The notes below the pieces were generated by a model that was not told where the DNA came from, did not search any database, and worked only from the letters and a program-made list of their open reading frames with translations. The translations under genes were made by a program, and so were the position numbers. From assembly GCA_013365365.1 (NCBI GenBank), contig JABVXU010000026.1:248001-312000 (forward strand): a stretch of 64,000 nucleotides of DNA, read 5' to 3'. Source of the DNA: Cruorifilaria tuberocauda. Taxonomy: Eukaryota > Nematoda > Chromadorea > Rhabditida > Onchocercidae. Shown here piece after piece: positions 36,262 through 48,336 of this stretch (the stretch's first letter is position 1; each line of letters opens with the position of its first letter).

Positions 36262-39159
36262 CTGAAACCAAAAACTAGTTAAATAAGATCGATCGAGGAT
36301 CGCTGAGAAGCCAAAGCTGATCCAACTTCCCAATATATCTATCTAAAAAGTCCGAAGTACATCTACCTAAAAACTTCCGCATAAATCTACCTAAGAAAGG
36401 ATGATAATAGCATCGTATTATAATTGCTGTTAATGACAATTTGACTAATTTAGTATTCCTTATAAAATGTATAAAAATTTATGACGCAGTTGACAATTCA
36501 GATAAAATAAGACCTTTTGCCGATTGTGCGCAAAGTGTAGATAGCATATTCGTTGCAGACAGATTTAGCAACCTTATACCGCAAATTGCTGGTAATTCCT
36601 CTTAAAAAATTCTCAAAAAAACTTATAATACCATCTGAAATAATATTCAAAAAAATCGTAGCATTAATTTTCTATCACAATATAAGTGATTTGTTAACAA
36701 AATAAGTTTCAAATATAAATGGAAAATGTTCAGACTTGTGATACAATGTTTGATAATTTTATTCATTAGATAATGTATTATTATCTAAAGTATCAAATAA
36801 TGAGAACATTATATGATAGAAGGAAACATTGAAGAGAATGAGTGAGGAGTGAATGAAAAGAATAGTGATAAGCGGGTGCAGTTTCCATAGGTGCACCTCT
36901 TCCTATTTTATAAAAGAAATGGCTCATTCTCCTGAATGATTTGTATTACTCCAGCAGTCATTTCATCCATTCTATTAACTTGGCAATAATCAATGGAGAA
37001 ATGAGTTAAAATATATTCTCTCTTTTAAATCATCCAGTCCAATCTTATTGATATCAGCAATGAATAATTTATGAAGTGCTCTTCACTAAACAAAATTTGA
37101 AACAATGAAGTTTAATTTTCTCAGTGACATTATTTTGCTAGTAAAGATTGATAATACAAATGCATAAGGCATAAATCAAGGGGAACTAAAAAAATGGAAA
37201 TAAAAATTCATTTCTTGGAATATTCAATTAAGTTTAATGTTCTACATCATTTTCAGAAGAAGATTCGAACGAAATATGTTGCCGAAATTTATATGAAGTT
37301 TAGAAGATCGTCGGCAAAATTTTCTGAAATATATTGATTCAAACGAATCCTCTATCGTTTTTTTATTTGAGGTATTGAAATCTCAAAATAAACATCCAAT
37401 CCAATCCAATCCAACAATTTGCAGACTTAAGATGAAATGAAAGTGCTATTTAATGAGGACTGAGAACCAACAGCGTATGGCTATTTAAGACCTAACAATA
37501 GAAGAGGAAAAAGGCCAATGAATTACTGAATAGCGATACTGTCCTTAATCAATAATAAGCAGCGCTCTTCGACATCCAGTAAAAGCAATTCCATCCTTCC
37601 ATTTGCAACTGAGAGCTTCTTTCGCTTCACGCTGCTAGCAGTGAGGAGTTCTGGCAGTAGGATATATGAAGCAGCGAGTTCTTTTATTCAAAACTAAGTT
37701 CCACGCCATTTTTATTTAAGAATAGCAAAACGATTTTTTTCTGCCGCTAGGATTTCTATTTTCATCCCTTCGAAATGAAACCAAAAATTTTATAATTTAG
37801 AAGGAATAATCATACTCGACAGTTAACATTGAATTAATCACTCAACATGAATTACATGAATGATTGCAACTTTCTGATACTTCTGAAGAACAATTCAGAG
37901 AAGAAATAATTCTTCAACTTCTATTTATTTTTTAACGTGTAATCCATTCGTTTTTAAAAAACAATAAATAAACAAAAAAGCCTGCAAAGTTGTTATACCC
38001 TATGACAATTTGTTTTAAATTGTAAAATCTATTTCTGGTGCTAACTCTACTTCACATTTAAACTTGTTAGTTCATCTATTTAATGAACAATTAGTGGGGT
38101 AACAATCATTATAATCGATGATTTAGTACGAAATGTTTTGTTTATTGATTTCCTCTTCCAAATAACTAAGAGAATAACACAGAAGGTTAAATAAGGTTTC
38201 TCAATTTTAGCAAATCTGCAAAAAATCATAAAATAAAAGCAAAAAGATAAATTGGATAATTTTTACATACAGATTTCTTGAAGATCTTTTAATTAACATG
38301 CTAACTGCCAAGTCTATTTCTATTTGAAATAGGAAAATTTATTTCAGCTACTAACTTTCATTTTACATTTATTTAATGAGCAAAAATGATATCCAACATG
38401 AGCAGACAAGACTGTACACAAAAAAACGTGGTTGATATTACTTACTGCTATGTTGAGGCCAAATTTAATGGCCTCAATTCTCAGGCGAAATGAAACGAAG
38501 TGGGAACAGCACAGAAAATGGCTTTTAATTTATCATTCCCAAATATCCTTCTCTCCCATCAGCCCTTTTCCCTTCCACTTTTTCTCATTCTTTCATTTTA
38601 AATAAACAAAGAGAACTGTCATATATAATTATGTTTGTGTTGATTTCGAGGTTAAATGCGATAAGACATGGAGAGAACATGATGGAAGTGGTAGTGAATG
38701 TTTTTGGTTGAGAAGAAGATGGGTGGAAAACAGTGAGTGTCATGACTGGATATGAGTGAATGAGGGGTGAGTGAGTGAGAGGACGAATAATGACATGATA
38801 TGGCACTTCTCAATTCTATTTACTTGTTTATCAATCGATTTATTTGTTCCGCATTGTTCGCTCATTCAGTAACTATCCTCAGCAATGTCATACATAACAA
38901 CCTATTTTTGTACACATCATTTGTGAATCTTTCAACCGATTCCCTTTTCATCGTTGCATTTTTTCCGAAATTTAAATTATAGAGATATGATAGTTGTTAT
39001 TTACAAAAATTCTTCCGATATATTTCCAATTATTGGTAAAAAAGGAAAAAGGAATTTATCGTTTGGAAATATAGCGTAAAAGATCAACGACTGAAAATTC
39101 CACAACATTTTAGATGCATTTAATTGTGTTCTTAGATTTAAATCAAAATCGAGAATTGG
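36262..39159. other. Divergent intergenic region, CCDC92-like / RPN12
   Basis: It should contain the promoter and missing first exon of the CCDC92-like gene (minus) and the RPN12 promoter (plus). A 24-bp tandem repeat lies at 36337-36400. Several minus-strand ATG-to-donor candidates exist (for example near 36415 and 36550) but none joins exon 36261 in the required phase with confidence. An ATTCTTAG acceptor (about 39127-39134) precedes the RPN12 ATG. Confidence 0.5.
36337..36400. repeat. 24-bp tandem repeat, about 2.7 copies
   Basis: Units start at 36337, 36361 and 36385 with the shared core ATCTACCTAA (ATCTATCTAA in the first). On the minus strand each unit reads TTAGGTAGAT, which combines an acceptor-like TTAG with a donor-like GGTAGA, just upstream of the first recognised exon of the CCDC92-like gene. 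Confidence 0.7.
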
Positions 39160-41748
39160 ATGGCAAGGCTGGATACTGTACATCAGCGATTACTGGACGA
39201 ATGGCGGCAAGAATCAAAACGAGATCTTTCGCAACTGGAAATGGTACTAAAAAGTGCGGAGGTATCATGTTTTCATATCTATTTCGGCATTATTTAAAGT
39301 TGTAAATGAAAGAAAATAATGTCTTAAAACAACAAAAGTTCTATGGGTTATTACAAATAAACAAACTGTCACAAGTAATAAGTGATAATGTGCATACAGA
39401 TGGAAATTGAATGCAGGAAACTGATGATTGAGTGGAATAAAGAACCGAAAAATCTCGGAATGATTGTTATCAAACTTGAGCGGATTAAGGTATGTTTGCA
39501 ACATTATCCATCTTCCCTAGACACTTATCTAGAAGTTAACGTCAACGACTCGCGCAGTGTGAAACTTCTGCACTTTAACTGCCTCCTCCCACACACTCGA
39601 TCTGCAGCGAAACTTACTTTTTGGAACCCTGTTTGAAAATTCATGAACTGTATGGGAATTTGACGATTTCAGTTTGACCGGAAGATAGAATCGCTCTCAA
39701 AATTGTTTTGTTTTTCAGGGATTAATGAATAACAGAAACGCTTTGCGTGGTCTTAGTCACCAAACGTTACTTATGATTCATCGTAAGTCTTATTTTGATA
39801 TTACCAGAATTGATGATGTGCGAGTTTGTTAGTGGTTTACTTCTCAAGTTTGAACCTGAATTTGTTTCATGATCTTTTAATCTCTCAAATTAGATTACAG
39901 GAGATGTTTTCGAGATAGATGCTTTGTGCGCCATACTCAGATCTGATCTGAACTCGTTCCATGAAGCTATCACTATTCTCACCAGTTTCTACAATTCTTA
40001 TGGGTAAGGATGAAGATCTGTTATAAGTTGTTCAGTGAGTCATAGTGATTTAATATTTAAATTTCAGTTCAAATGAAGAGTCGCCGAATAAATGGTTGAT
40101 GATTGGCTTAGATCTTATGTTTCTTTTGGCTACGAATCAACACTCGCAATTCCATATGGTAGTAGCTGAGATTTGATTATTCTGTTTGTTTAGAAATGAG
40201 AAAACATCTTTAAAATCGGTTGATAAGATTCCTTCCATTCGTGTATTTTTCAAGAATTATAAAAGCGCCATGGAAGGCTATGTAGAACATGAATAAAATA
40301 GATGCAGCTAATCAATCTCTTCCTATTGCAAATCGCTAACTTTAAATGAAATGTTATAGTTATTGGAACAGATCGATCAAGATGTCCAGCAGAAGAATCC
40401 ATATATTAAGACACCCGTGACATTGGAGCAATCGCTTATTGAAGGTGCTTATCATAAGGTATATATTTTTTCAATGATATTTATGAAGTAAGTAAGATTT
40501 ACACAGCAATCAGAATCCGATAAGCCTATTAAATGAAATCCTTAATTTAGTAATTTGATTCATTTCAATTATCCCATTTAATTTTTATAAATTTCGCTAA
40601 ATCATTCCAGATAACGCTAATGGAAAAGAATATTCCCAGTCCTTACTATTCGTTATTCATACGTATATCGATGGACACTGTACGGTAAGTTTTCTTCCTG
40701 TACGGAAGGATTCGGTAGCTTAACTAGAGAATCAATTTTAGGGATGAAATAGCTTTATGTATGGAGCGTGCATTTATCAAAATACCACAGGGTGATGCGG
40801 CCCGACTACTTCTGTTTAATGATATCAACGAAATGACATTTTTTGCGGAAAAGGTTATTTTCTCCGACAACGGTCTCGAATTTCATTATTTGAGAAGCTT
40901 TAGAATTAGAAAATATATAAATCTTTGTTGAATAATCTTTAACAGTTTGTGTTTACATGTACTGATTGAAATGATTTTTTAAGATTGCAGATGCCTCCTA
41001 TCATGTTCCATGTAATAAAGTAGTTGGGTTAGGACAAATAACTTGAAAGGCAGGGAATCTCCCGGCAACCACAGAAATTTTCACACTTTAAAACTTGAGG
41101 AAAAGTAGCAGCATCCTGACTCTCATAAATTGCACGCAAATGAGAAGTCTTGATTATTACATCAGTTAATAAAATCAGTGTTTCATATATTGAAAATAAG
41201 AATATACTTTAATAAGTTACAAAGCTAGTAGAAAGTACATTAGAAATCTGAGTTGTAAACCTATCTTATATTGAACATGGAGACTCGCCGTTAGCCAGTA
41301 ACCGAAATAGTTCAAATCAGTAATACTGACACATAATCATTTCAAATCAAACGTGTAATAGCCATTAATTCACAAAAGGAAGAAACGAGTGTAAGTGACG
41401 GATAGTGAATTTAATTTGAATATTGTTGGAAGTTTGTGAAGTATTGTTTATTGAAGAAATTTATCTGGATACTTTTTTCTATCCATATTTTTTTTGCTTC
41501 TAGTAGCTTTTAAAATAATCGTTATTCATCCATTACAGCGTGGCTGGAAGAGTAATATGTATGGTCGCGGTGTCATGTATGTATTTAACCGTGCAGAAGA
41601 AATCGTAAGTTATATCTAATTTTCATGTATTCTTTCGAAGCTTCCTGTATCATATGGAACCATTCAGCATGTGGAACCACGGGTAGATACTAAAAGGATC
41701 GCCAAACAAGTTATTTATTACGCGAAGCAGCTTGAAATGATCGTATAA
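39160..41748 (+). CDS. rpn-12: 26S proteasome regulatory subunit RPN12 (PSMD8)
   Basis: Ten exons, 39160-39261, 39400-39489, 39719-39782, 39901-40003, 40068-40158, 40360-40458, 40611-40684, 40742-40853, 41539-41604 and 41668-41748, give 293 residues. RPN12 is a lid subunit of the 19S particle and one of the last to join during lid assembly. Diagnostic blocks: MIEWNKEPKNLG near the start, KWLMIGLDLMFLLATNQ, YIKTPVTLEQSLIEGAYHK, YSLFIRISMDTVRDEIA in the PCI-type domain, FFAEKRGW, and the C-terminal IAKQVIYYAKQLEMIV, almost identical to the human end. All phases close. The first exon adds about 34 residues upstream of the core; the ATG follows an in-frame stop at 39139, so the start is well defined unless an exon lies farther upstream. 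Confidence 0.95.
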
Positions 41749-42402
41749 TGACGCTGGCTTTTTACCATGGCTCATCAGATTCAAATACTTTCGCATAAAT
41801 GATTTCTCAATTTCATCAGCTTTCCTCACATATCGTTTATTTTATGTGAATTTTAATGAACTTTTAAATAGTTCCTGTTAATTTCAATCAGTCACACCTT
41901 CATTTTCTTAAAGAGGAAAAAGAAAAGGTGCTCAAACAAAACAAAATTTATAAATTAATAGAAACATTTAAGAGCATAACACAATCATGAAGATTTACAC
42001 AAATGACTACAGAATTTCATATAAAAAGTACGAATACGGATTAAAAATAACGTGAATTATATTAGTGTTTATAAAACTCTCATAAGTATTAGTTATTCCA
42101 AAAAACTGCAAACATCAGGCCACATCCACACCTAATTGCTTCTGAACCGAAAGGCAAACGCTAGAAAACAAAAAAATATAGCAGAAGATATAGATATAGC
42201 GGTACTTCTACAACTGCGAAATCATACAATAGGAAATGATAGTTTAGCATTTGCTGATATTAAACACGATAAACAAATAAAATAATAGGACACAAGCTTG
42301 GTTTAAAAGATTTTCATACCAATCTTTGTATACAAATATGGTTAATAGAGAACATGACGTAAATATGGCAAAATACTCTAAAATCCTATTAGCAGTTCGA
42401 GT
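41749..42402. other. Convergent intergenic region, RPN12 / XLF-like
   Basis: 3' UTRs of both genes. An AATAAA at 42276-42281 on the plus strand may serve RPN12, although it is 528 bases from the stop. No coding sequence was seen. Confidence 0.5.
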
Positions 42403-43946
42403 TCAAAATCTCAATTTTGGCTTTTTCAAAGGCAATTCCTGCACTCCATGAAGTTCCCTAAATTCTGTACACTGATCTGCTACATCACTCACCATCTGAT
42501 AAGTCAATGTGCGAGGTGGTGTCATAGGAAGAGAATCAATACTACTTTTGTCACAGTTATTGCCATCGATTTTAGTGTTTATATTTCCTTCATTTCTACC
42601 ACCGCTATCAGTACTGATGTTTTCAATCATCATAGATTCCATAACAACCGTTTCATAGAGTTTCTGAATAGAAGATTTCCCAAAGAGATCGCTGAAACTT
42701 GTGACAGATACGGGAGCTAAAAAAATTCCTCTTTTATAAAATTTATCTTTGAAATTAAGTTAAGAAAAATAACAGTTAAAACAAATCGGAACGAACCTTT
42801 AATTGAACTCAAATCATATTCATCAACAATAACTGATAGAATATTTAATAGCGGTCGAGTTACATGCAAAAAGACCTGAAATTTAAACGTGGTCAAGTAG
42901 AGCGATTCATTATGCAAAGATAGATGAAAATATCGGGGAAGTTTCTTTCATAATTCGAATGATAACTTTTAGGCAACAAATGATGGCTGGGATAATCAAC
43001 CTGAAAAAGATATATATTGATTTAGAAGAAATCCTACATTCCAGCTTAGTGGTGGAAGACATTTTAATTAAAGGAAATTTCTCATATATCACAAATTTGA
43101 GATCGATTCTGGTAGAAACACTGAAAAAAAGAAAAATTACATAATTCATAGAATTCAAATGTTGTCCGAAAAAATGCCATTTAAGGATTCGTTTTCCAAC
43201 AGTGACTTCAAGATCGAATTCCAGCGTATTATCATTTTTATTTTCATTTGATACCTTCGTTGTCGATGAGAGGAACATATTGCGAACTTTTTCTAATAAC
43301 GTCCTTTCTGTGCCACCTAATTTGGCATTCAGTGATGAAAATTTTTTCATCAGATCAGCAATTTCATAGTATATGCACTCGTAATCAGTCAATAGAATGT
43401 GCAACTGTTCGGCCTTAAATGATAAATTAAAAAAATAGAGCAATGATTTTGTCTTAAGATTATTTTCCTCGTATGAAATAAACAGTAAAATCTTTTTTTT
43501 CCGAAGAATTAGCTAAAACTATAAAAAACTGTCCTATTGGTATAAACTGATTCATTCATGATTGCATCAAACTTTTACTGAAATGCATTAACACACATGC
43601 AAATACAATCATCTATCTTTTGATCTGCGAAATACTACCATTTGCTAATCTGTAATTTTTATAGTACAGAACTTATTGACCAGACAACTTAAATAATTGG
43701 CTTTATTGAGAAATCCTTTACATTCGAAAATTTAACGAACAAAGAAAAACTGCAATTTCAGAAATGAATACATAAAATATTCATGTTGTTATGCAATGAA
43801 TGAAGAAGTCTAACATATTATCAAAAGATTAAAACCAAAAAAAATACCTTCACATGAAATTTACCAGCATAATGCCTATTAGCCAATTTGAAACCCAACG
43901 GTGTCCAGCAAGCTTTAAGGAATTCGTTATTCACAACTGTTTCCAT
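42403..43946 (-). CDS. NHEJ1: XLF/Cernunnos-like non-homologous end-joining factor
   Basis: Four exons on the minus strand, 43946-43848, 43413-43141, 42875-42797 and 42716-42403, give 254 residues (human XLF is 299). XLF bridges DNA ends with XRCC4-ligase IV in the nucleus. The order of features fits: an N-terminal head beginning NEFLKACWTPLGFKLANRHY (compare the PWAWLQLAE region), a middle with LLEKVRNMF, a strand pair LEFDLEVTVGKRILKWHFF (compare ALILRVRS...FYWNFHC), then VFLHVTRPLLNILSVIVDEY beginning the stalk helix (compare HLIRPLMGMSLAL). The tail is Ser/Asn-rich and disordered and ends KKPKLRF, closely resembling the XLF Ku-binding motif KKPRGLF. The joined stalk appears short. Overall identity is low; the call rests on order, length and the terminal motif. 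PAXX or another XRCC4-superfamily member is the main alternative. Confidence 0.62.
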
Positions 43947-46125
43947 CACAATTTTGAATGAATTTTACAAGTAAAATATATCGCTCCACATATTTCGCAC
44001 TGAATACCAAAGGGAAAGTCGAACTCGCTAATTCGAAACCCTTCTATTCCTGCATTTGATAAAACAATTAATCTAATCCTTATTCATTTCTGGAATAAAA
44101 AAAATTGCTCGTGCAAAATCTAGCGGCAACATTCTTTATAATATTCCATTTTAAAAATATTTGAATTATTGAAATTCACAAAAAACGAATGAGCACTGCA
44201 CTTATAACAAATGTTTCTTACTTTATTTGAAAACAATATTTATTAGAAATCGACTCACAAGATATTAAGAATTGAATAAATATGGATAATCGGAAATATT
44301 CAATTAAATTTTACAACATACATTCTACTCTTCTCTTTTTTCATAAGCAACAAGCTCTGATAATCAGTGTCACATTAATGTGATGATATTTAATTTGTTA
44401 CAATGAGAAAAATATGTAATATTTATATCATGTAGCAAATATTTTCATTTTTTCTGAAAGCCACGCATGATATTAACTTTTCAAATGTTAAAATTTCAAA
44501 TGGAACAAAATTATATGCAAGTAATACGAATGTAAAAATAGAAATTTCTTTCACTTCCAAAATTATTCAAAAAATTACACGTCACTTCATGAATACTTCT
44601 TTTTGCTTTCCTTTTATTTAACACAACACTATTAAATGTAAATTAATTGTCGGAAAAAGTTCAGTCAGCTTCTAAAATTCATGGCTGAAAGAGAAATGTA
44701 CATTCCAATCATACATATAAAATTTTTCCAATCTGTTTTCGTAATTGTTAATGTGCAGTAATAATGATTACATTGCATCAGAAAAAATGAACGTAAGAAA
44801 CCGTATGGAAGATGAATTATACATCGGCTAATACCCATTATCAAAAATCTCGATAAACAATAACATTTTGAAAAACAAGAATACATATCATTTCAGAAAT
44901 TAAAAAGGGACAAAAACTATTAAATCTAATTTGAAATCTTGCTATTCAAATTATAAAACGATTCAGTAGTTTAATCAACAATTAACTAATCACTTAATTT
45001 AATAAATATAATTCCAATTAATATGACGTGATGAGTATCATCAAGATACTGAAAGATTTTTATCTCACAAGGAGGAAGATAATTATTCTATCAGCAAATT
45101 CCGTTAAAATACTCAGATATATAAAACAAAAAAACTTTTCTGGTTTTTTTAAACTCCATCCATGATCTTTAATAACCATCTAATACAATAAATAGGAGAA
45201 AAGAATGAAAATGAAAATCTCCCCTACTGCTATATCTAATATTGAAGAATATTAAAATGAAAAATTTTAGATTTGTTGGCAGAATACTCTTCCTGAATGA
45301 AAATTTTGAATTCACAATAAATAAACAGTAGATAAACAAATCATCACGACCAAAATTGACAAGGCGTTTGATTAATTTCAGATTTGATAAGTTTCTGATA
45401 AGGTTAAACTGAAATGAACAGAATAAAAACTGAGATTGTCTTTTAGGCTTAGACTGGTAAGTAAGTCTTTTCTTGAGATTATAATGTTTCAAACATTTTT
45501 AGTAAAGTTCCAAACTCCTCGAAGTTTTATTTACAACAAAGAGAAGTAAATTTGATGCCCAAAAATTAAAAATCAAGACGTCACTCCAACGTATGTCTGA
45601 CATTTCACAAAGCACCCGTTAATCAGATCTTTGCTCTTTACCAATAAGCAGCTTAATACCTCTAAAACTATGAACATGGAGTATGAGATCACAGATACCA
45701 TTTAACAAACTAGTTCAACGTATAAATAAACTTTTTTTGTGATAACATACTATATCTTCTAGAAAGCTTCATTTGAATTTAAAAACGAATAGAACAACAT
45801 AGCGACGCTGAAATATCAAAATATAAGACAAATGAAGTGATGTTGTGAGAAATGAATGTAATAGTAAAGTAACTCTTTTTAGATTCAAATTCAAAAGCAA
45901 AACATTCACGTTTTTATTATTAACGAATTGGTATATGTAATTTGTGGTGAAAACTATCTCATTTTATGTAGGTATCAACAGAATTTACTGTTAACAAAAT
46001 TCGCTTCTCACATTTCTAAAATTATAAACTAAAATAAATACTAACGACTTTACAGCGAATAAATGATGCAAATAAAAGTCATTTTGCTAGGGGAAATGTC
46101 GATTTGTCCACATCACTCTGAATTT
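43947..46125. other. Intergenic region, XLF-like to PITP
   Basis: More than 2 kb of AT-rich sequence containing the XLF-like promoter and the PITP 3' end. A minus-strand AATAAA lies at 45913-45918. Minus-strand frames of 73 and 107 codons (44665-44886, 45169-45492) have low-complexity hydrophobic/Asn/Lys composition and no recognisable family. Confidence 0.5.
45913..45918 (-). promoter_or_regulatory. Candidate poly(A) signal AATAAA for PITP (minus strand)
   Basis: TTTATT on the plus strand, 208 bases beyond the PITP stop on the minus strand. Confidence 0.35.
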
Positions 46126-48336
46126 TTATGGCATCATCCCGCGTACAGGTCCATTTATTCTGGCTTCTTCTAATTCCTTTTGCGCTTTATCTTCGATTTC
46201 ACGAATGTCGGCCATTGTTAAACCATACCAATTATCCAACCAGCAAAACACTTCACGATGAAATTTCGTAAATAGGCGCGGATACTGCTTAAAATGCACT
46301 TGAAATGTTTTACAATCGAAAACCTAACTTAGAAAGAAAAGACTCTTTCATCATACTTCTTGAAGCAATAAGAATTCCATCTATTACTGATTTAAAATAA
46401 TCCTTACAAGGAAACACAGAACTTACATGATGTGCGTAATTTTCGACTATTTTCGTTAAACCAAACCACTTAAAGTGCACCTTCACCAATTTATATGCGC
46501 ACATCACCGGTTCCATTGTTTCTTTCCAGTTCCCTATCAAAGGACCACGTCCTGTTTTTACACTTTTGAACTTAGATGGTGTTGTTTCCAATCTGATGTC
46601 CTGCAAGTGTTTTATTGAAGTATTCTTTCTATATCAAGAAAAAAATCTGCAAAATCCACTTTTCGTTGTCTTCCAACAAATAAACTAATGTAACGGATGT
46701 AAGCCAAAAAATACATTAATTTTGGTTTTTTTAAATCAGGATAAACAAGTATTTTATAGTCGTCATTATATACAATTTAGAAATTAAAAATTTATACGAG
46801 TTGGAAACATACTTACATTAGTAGTCAAATATGAGGAGTCATTAGCAATGTCAAGATTAATCACTTCACGTTTAGCAAGATCTTCTGGACTTAAATTATG
46901 CGCATTCTGTGTGGTTCCTCGATCTGGCAAGTGGATTGTTTCAATATGGATGAAAAAATCATCCCTCATATAATCAGGATTCTGGAACATCAAAATATTT
47001 TGTGATTTCCTAAATGAAAGTTTTGAAATCAATTGACTAAAAGTAACCAATGAATGAAAAACTTTCGAATCACATTCCTGATTACCTGCAGTTTGTGTTT
47101 CTTTAATAAGAAGTGTAAAATCTGATTATTCTTAGTCCGAAAATGAGTACTGTAAGAAATTTCTATAGGAACTTAAACATAAGAAAAAGTAACGTACCAT
47201 TATATTAAGTATATAAAGCACTACACGGGCAAGTTCCTATCTTTCAACAGCTGTATATTGTAAAGTATTCATAATAGATGTCAACAGCAACTCAACCTAC
47301 TGCTCCTATGAGAAAACTGTATTTGCAAGGATGCTTTGGAACCTCGTACAACTCGAGCTCAGCGAACATATCTATACTATCTGGAATATGATAAGCTGTA
47401 AATTGCTTTAACCAACCGTCAGAATCGTTTTACAGTAAGGATAAGCATTCCACGCTTCTTCGTGTATCGCTAAAGAACCTTTAGGTGCACATGTTCGCAC
47501 TATCGTCGGTACTTTCCTAAAAATTGTTGCTGCAAAATTGCTGTAAATTGCTGTACAATGTAAAATAGATTTAACGAGTAAATAAAACAAACTAAATAAT
47601 CAAACTATTCCACAATAAGAAATCCTATAATAATTAATTCTATAAATTCTGCAAATTCTATAAATTCTATAATATTCTATAAATTCTATGATATGAAGTA
47701 AGACTATTCTATAGAAGAACATAAAATTTGAACTTCATTCTAAAATTGAAGATTCTAAGGCATATTCATTATTTGTAACCAACAGTCATAATTATATCTT
47801 GCAAAAGAATGCAGTTTGTATACTCATTTCAGTAAATATATACTAAGTGCTTTTGTAAAAAGGATCCATACAGATCTGACTAGTATTTATTTAAGCAACA
47901 AGACATACGTTTGCAAATGATATATTTTATGAGTGTATTGACCACATGAGTAACGTCCGTCAAGTAATGGATAATTTTTAAATGGCTCATTTTTCAAAAT
48001 TTCGACGCCTTCACCACCACCTGTTTCAGCTTTCGATGCTTCGGCAACCGACCAAAGTTGACCAACCTGATACTCTTCGACTGTCATTGGTAGAACTAAT
48101 CGACTATAAAAAAACACGAAATACTTCTTCCATATAATTTTCATTAAATATATTTCAACAAAAATTTGAAATAATATTTTTTTGTTTTGCCGATAATTTC
48201 GTTAATCAAACATTTCGGTAAAAGCAGTCAATCCCACTTCACATATGGTTTCGAAATTAAATTTGTTAGTGAAATATACTTAAACTAATTAATAGTTGAG
48301 TAGCTAAAACTAAACTTACTATTCTTTCACGATCAT
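46126..48336 (-). CDS. Class I phosphatidylinositol transfer protein (PITP alpha/beta type)
   Basis: Six exons, 48336-48320, 48103-47909, 47516-47417, 46981-46817, 46600-46427 and 46284-46126, give 269 residues (mammalian PITP alpha has about 270). The protein moves phosphatidylinositol and phosphatidylcholine between membranes in the cytosol. Landmarks: [20 protein letters not shown] at the N terminus, [42 protein letters not shown], the lipid-head-group and regulatory region [27 protein letters not shown], and [13 protein letters not shown]. There is no extra C-terminal DDHD/LNS2 region, so it is class I rather than RdgB type. The first coding exon has only 17 bases. Key PI-binding residues in TGRGPL are present. 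All junctions keep phase. Confidence 0.96.
47637..47691. repeat. ATTCTATAA minisatellite in PITP intron
   Basis: Five to six irregular copies of a unit of about 9-10 nt (AATTCTATA/ATTCTGCAA). It lies in the intron between the second and third coding exons of PITP. Confidence 0.75.
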
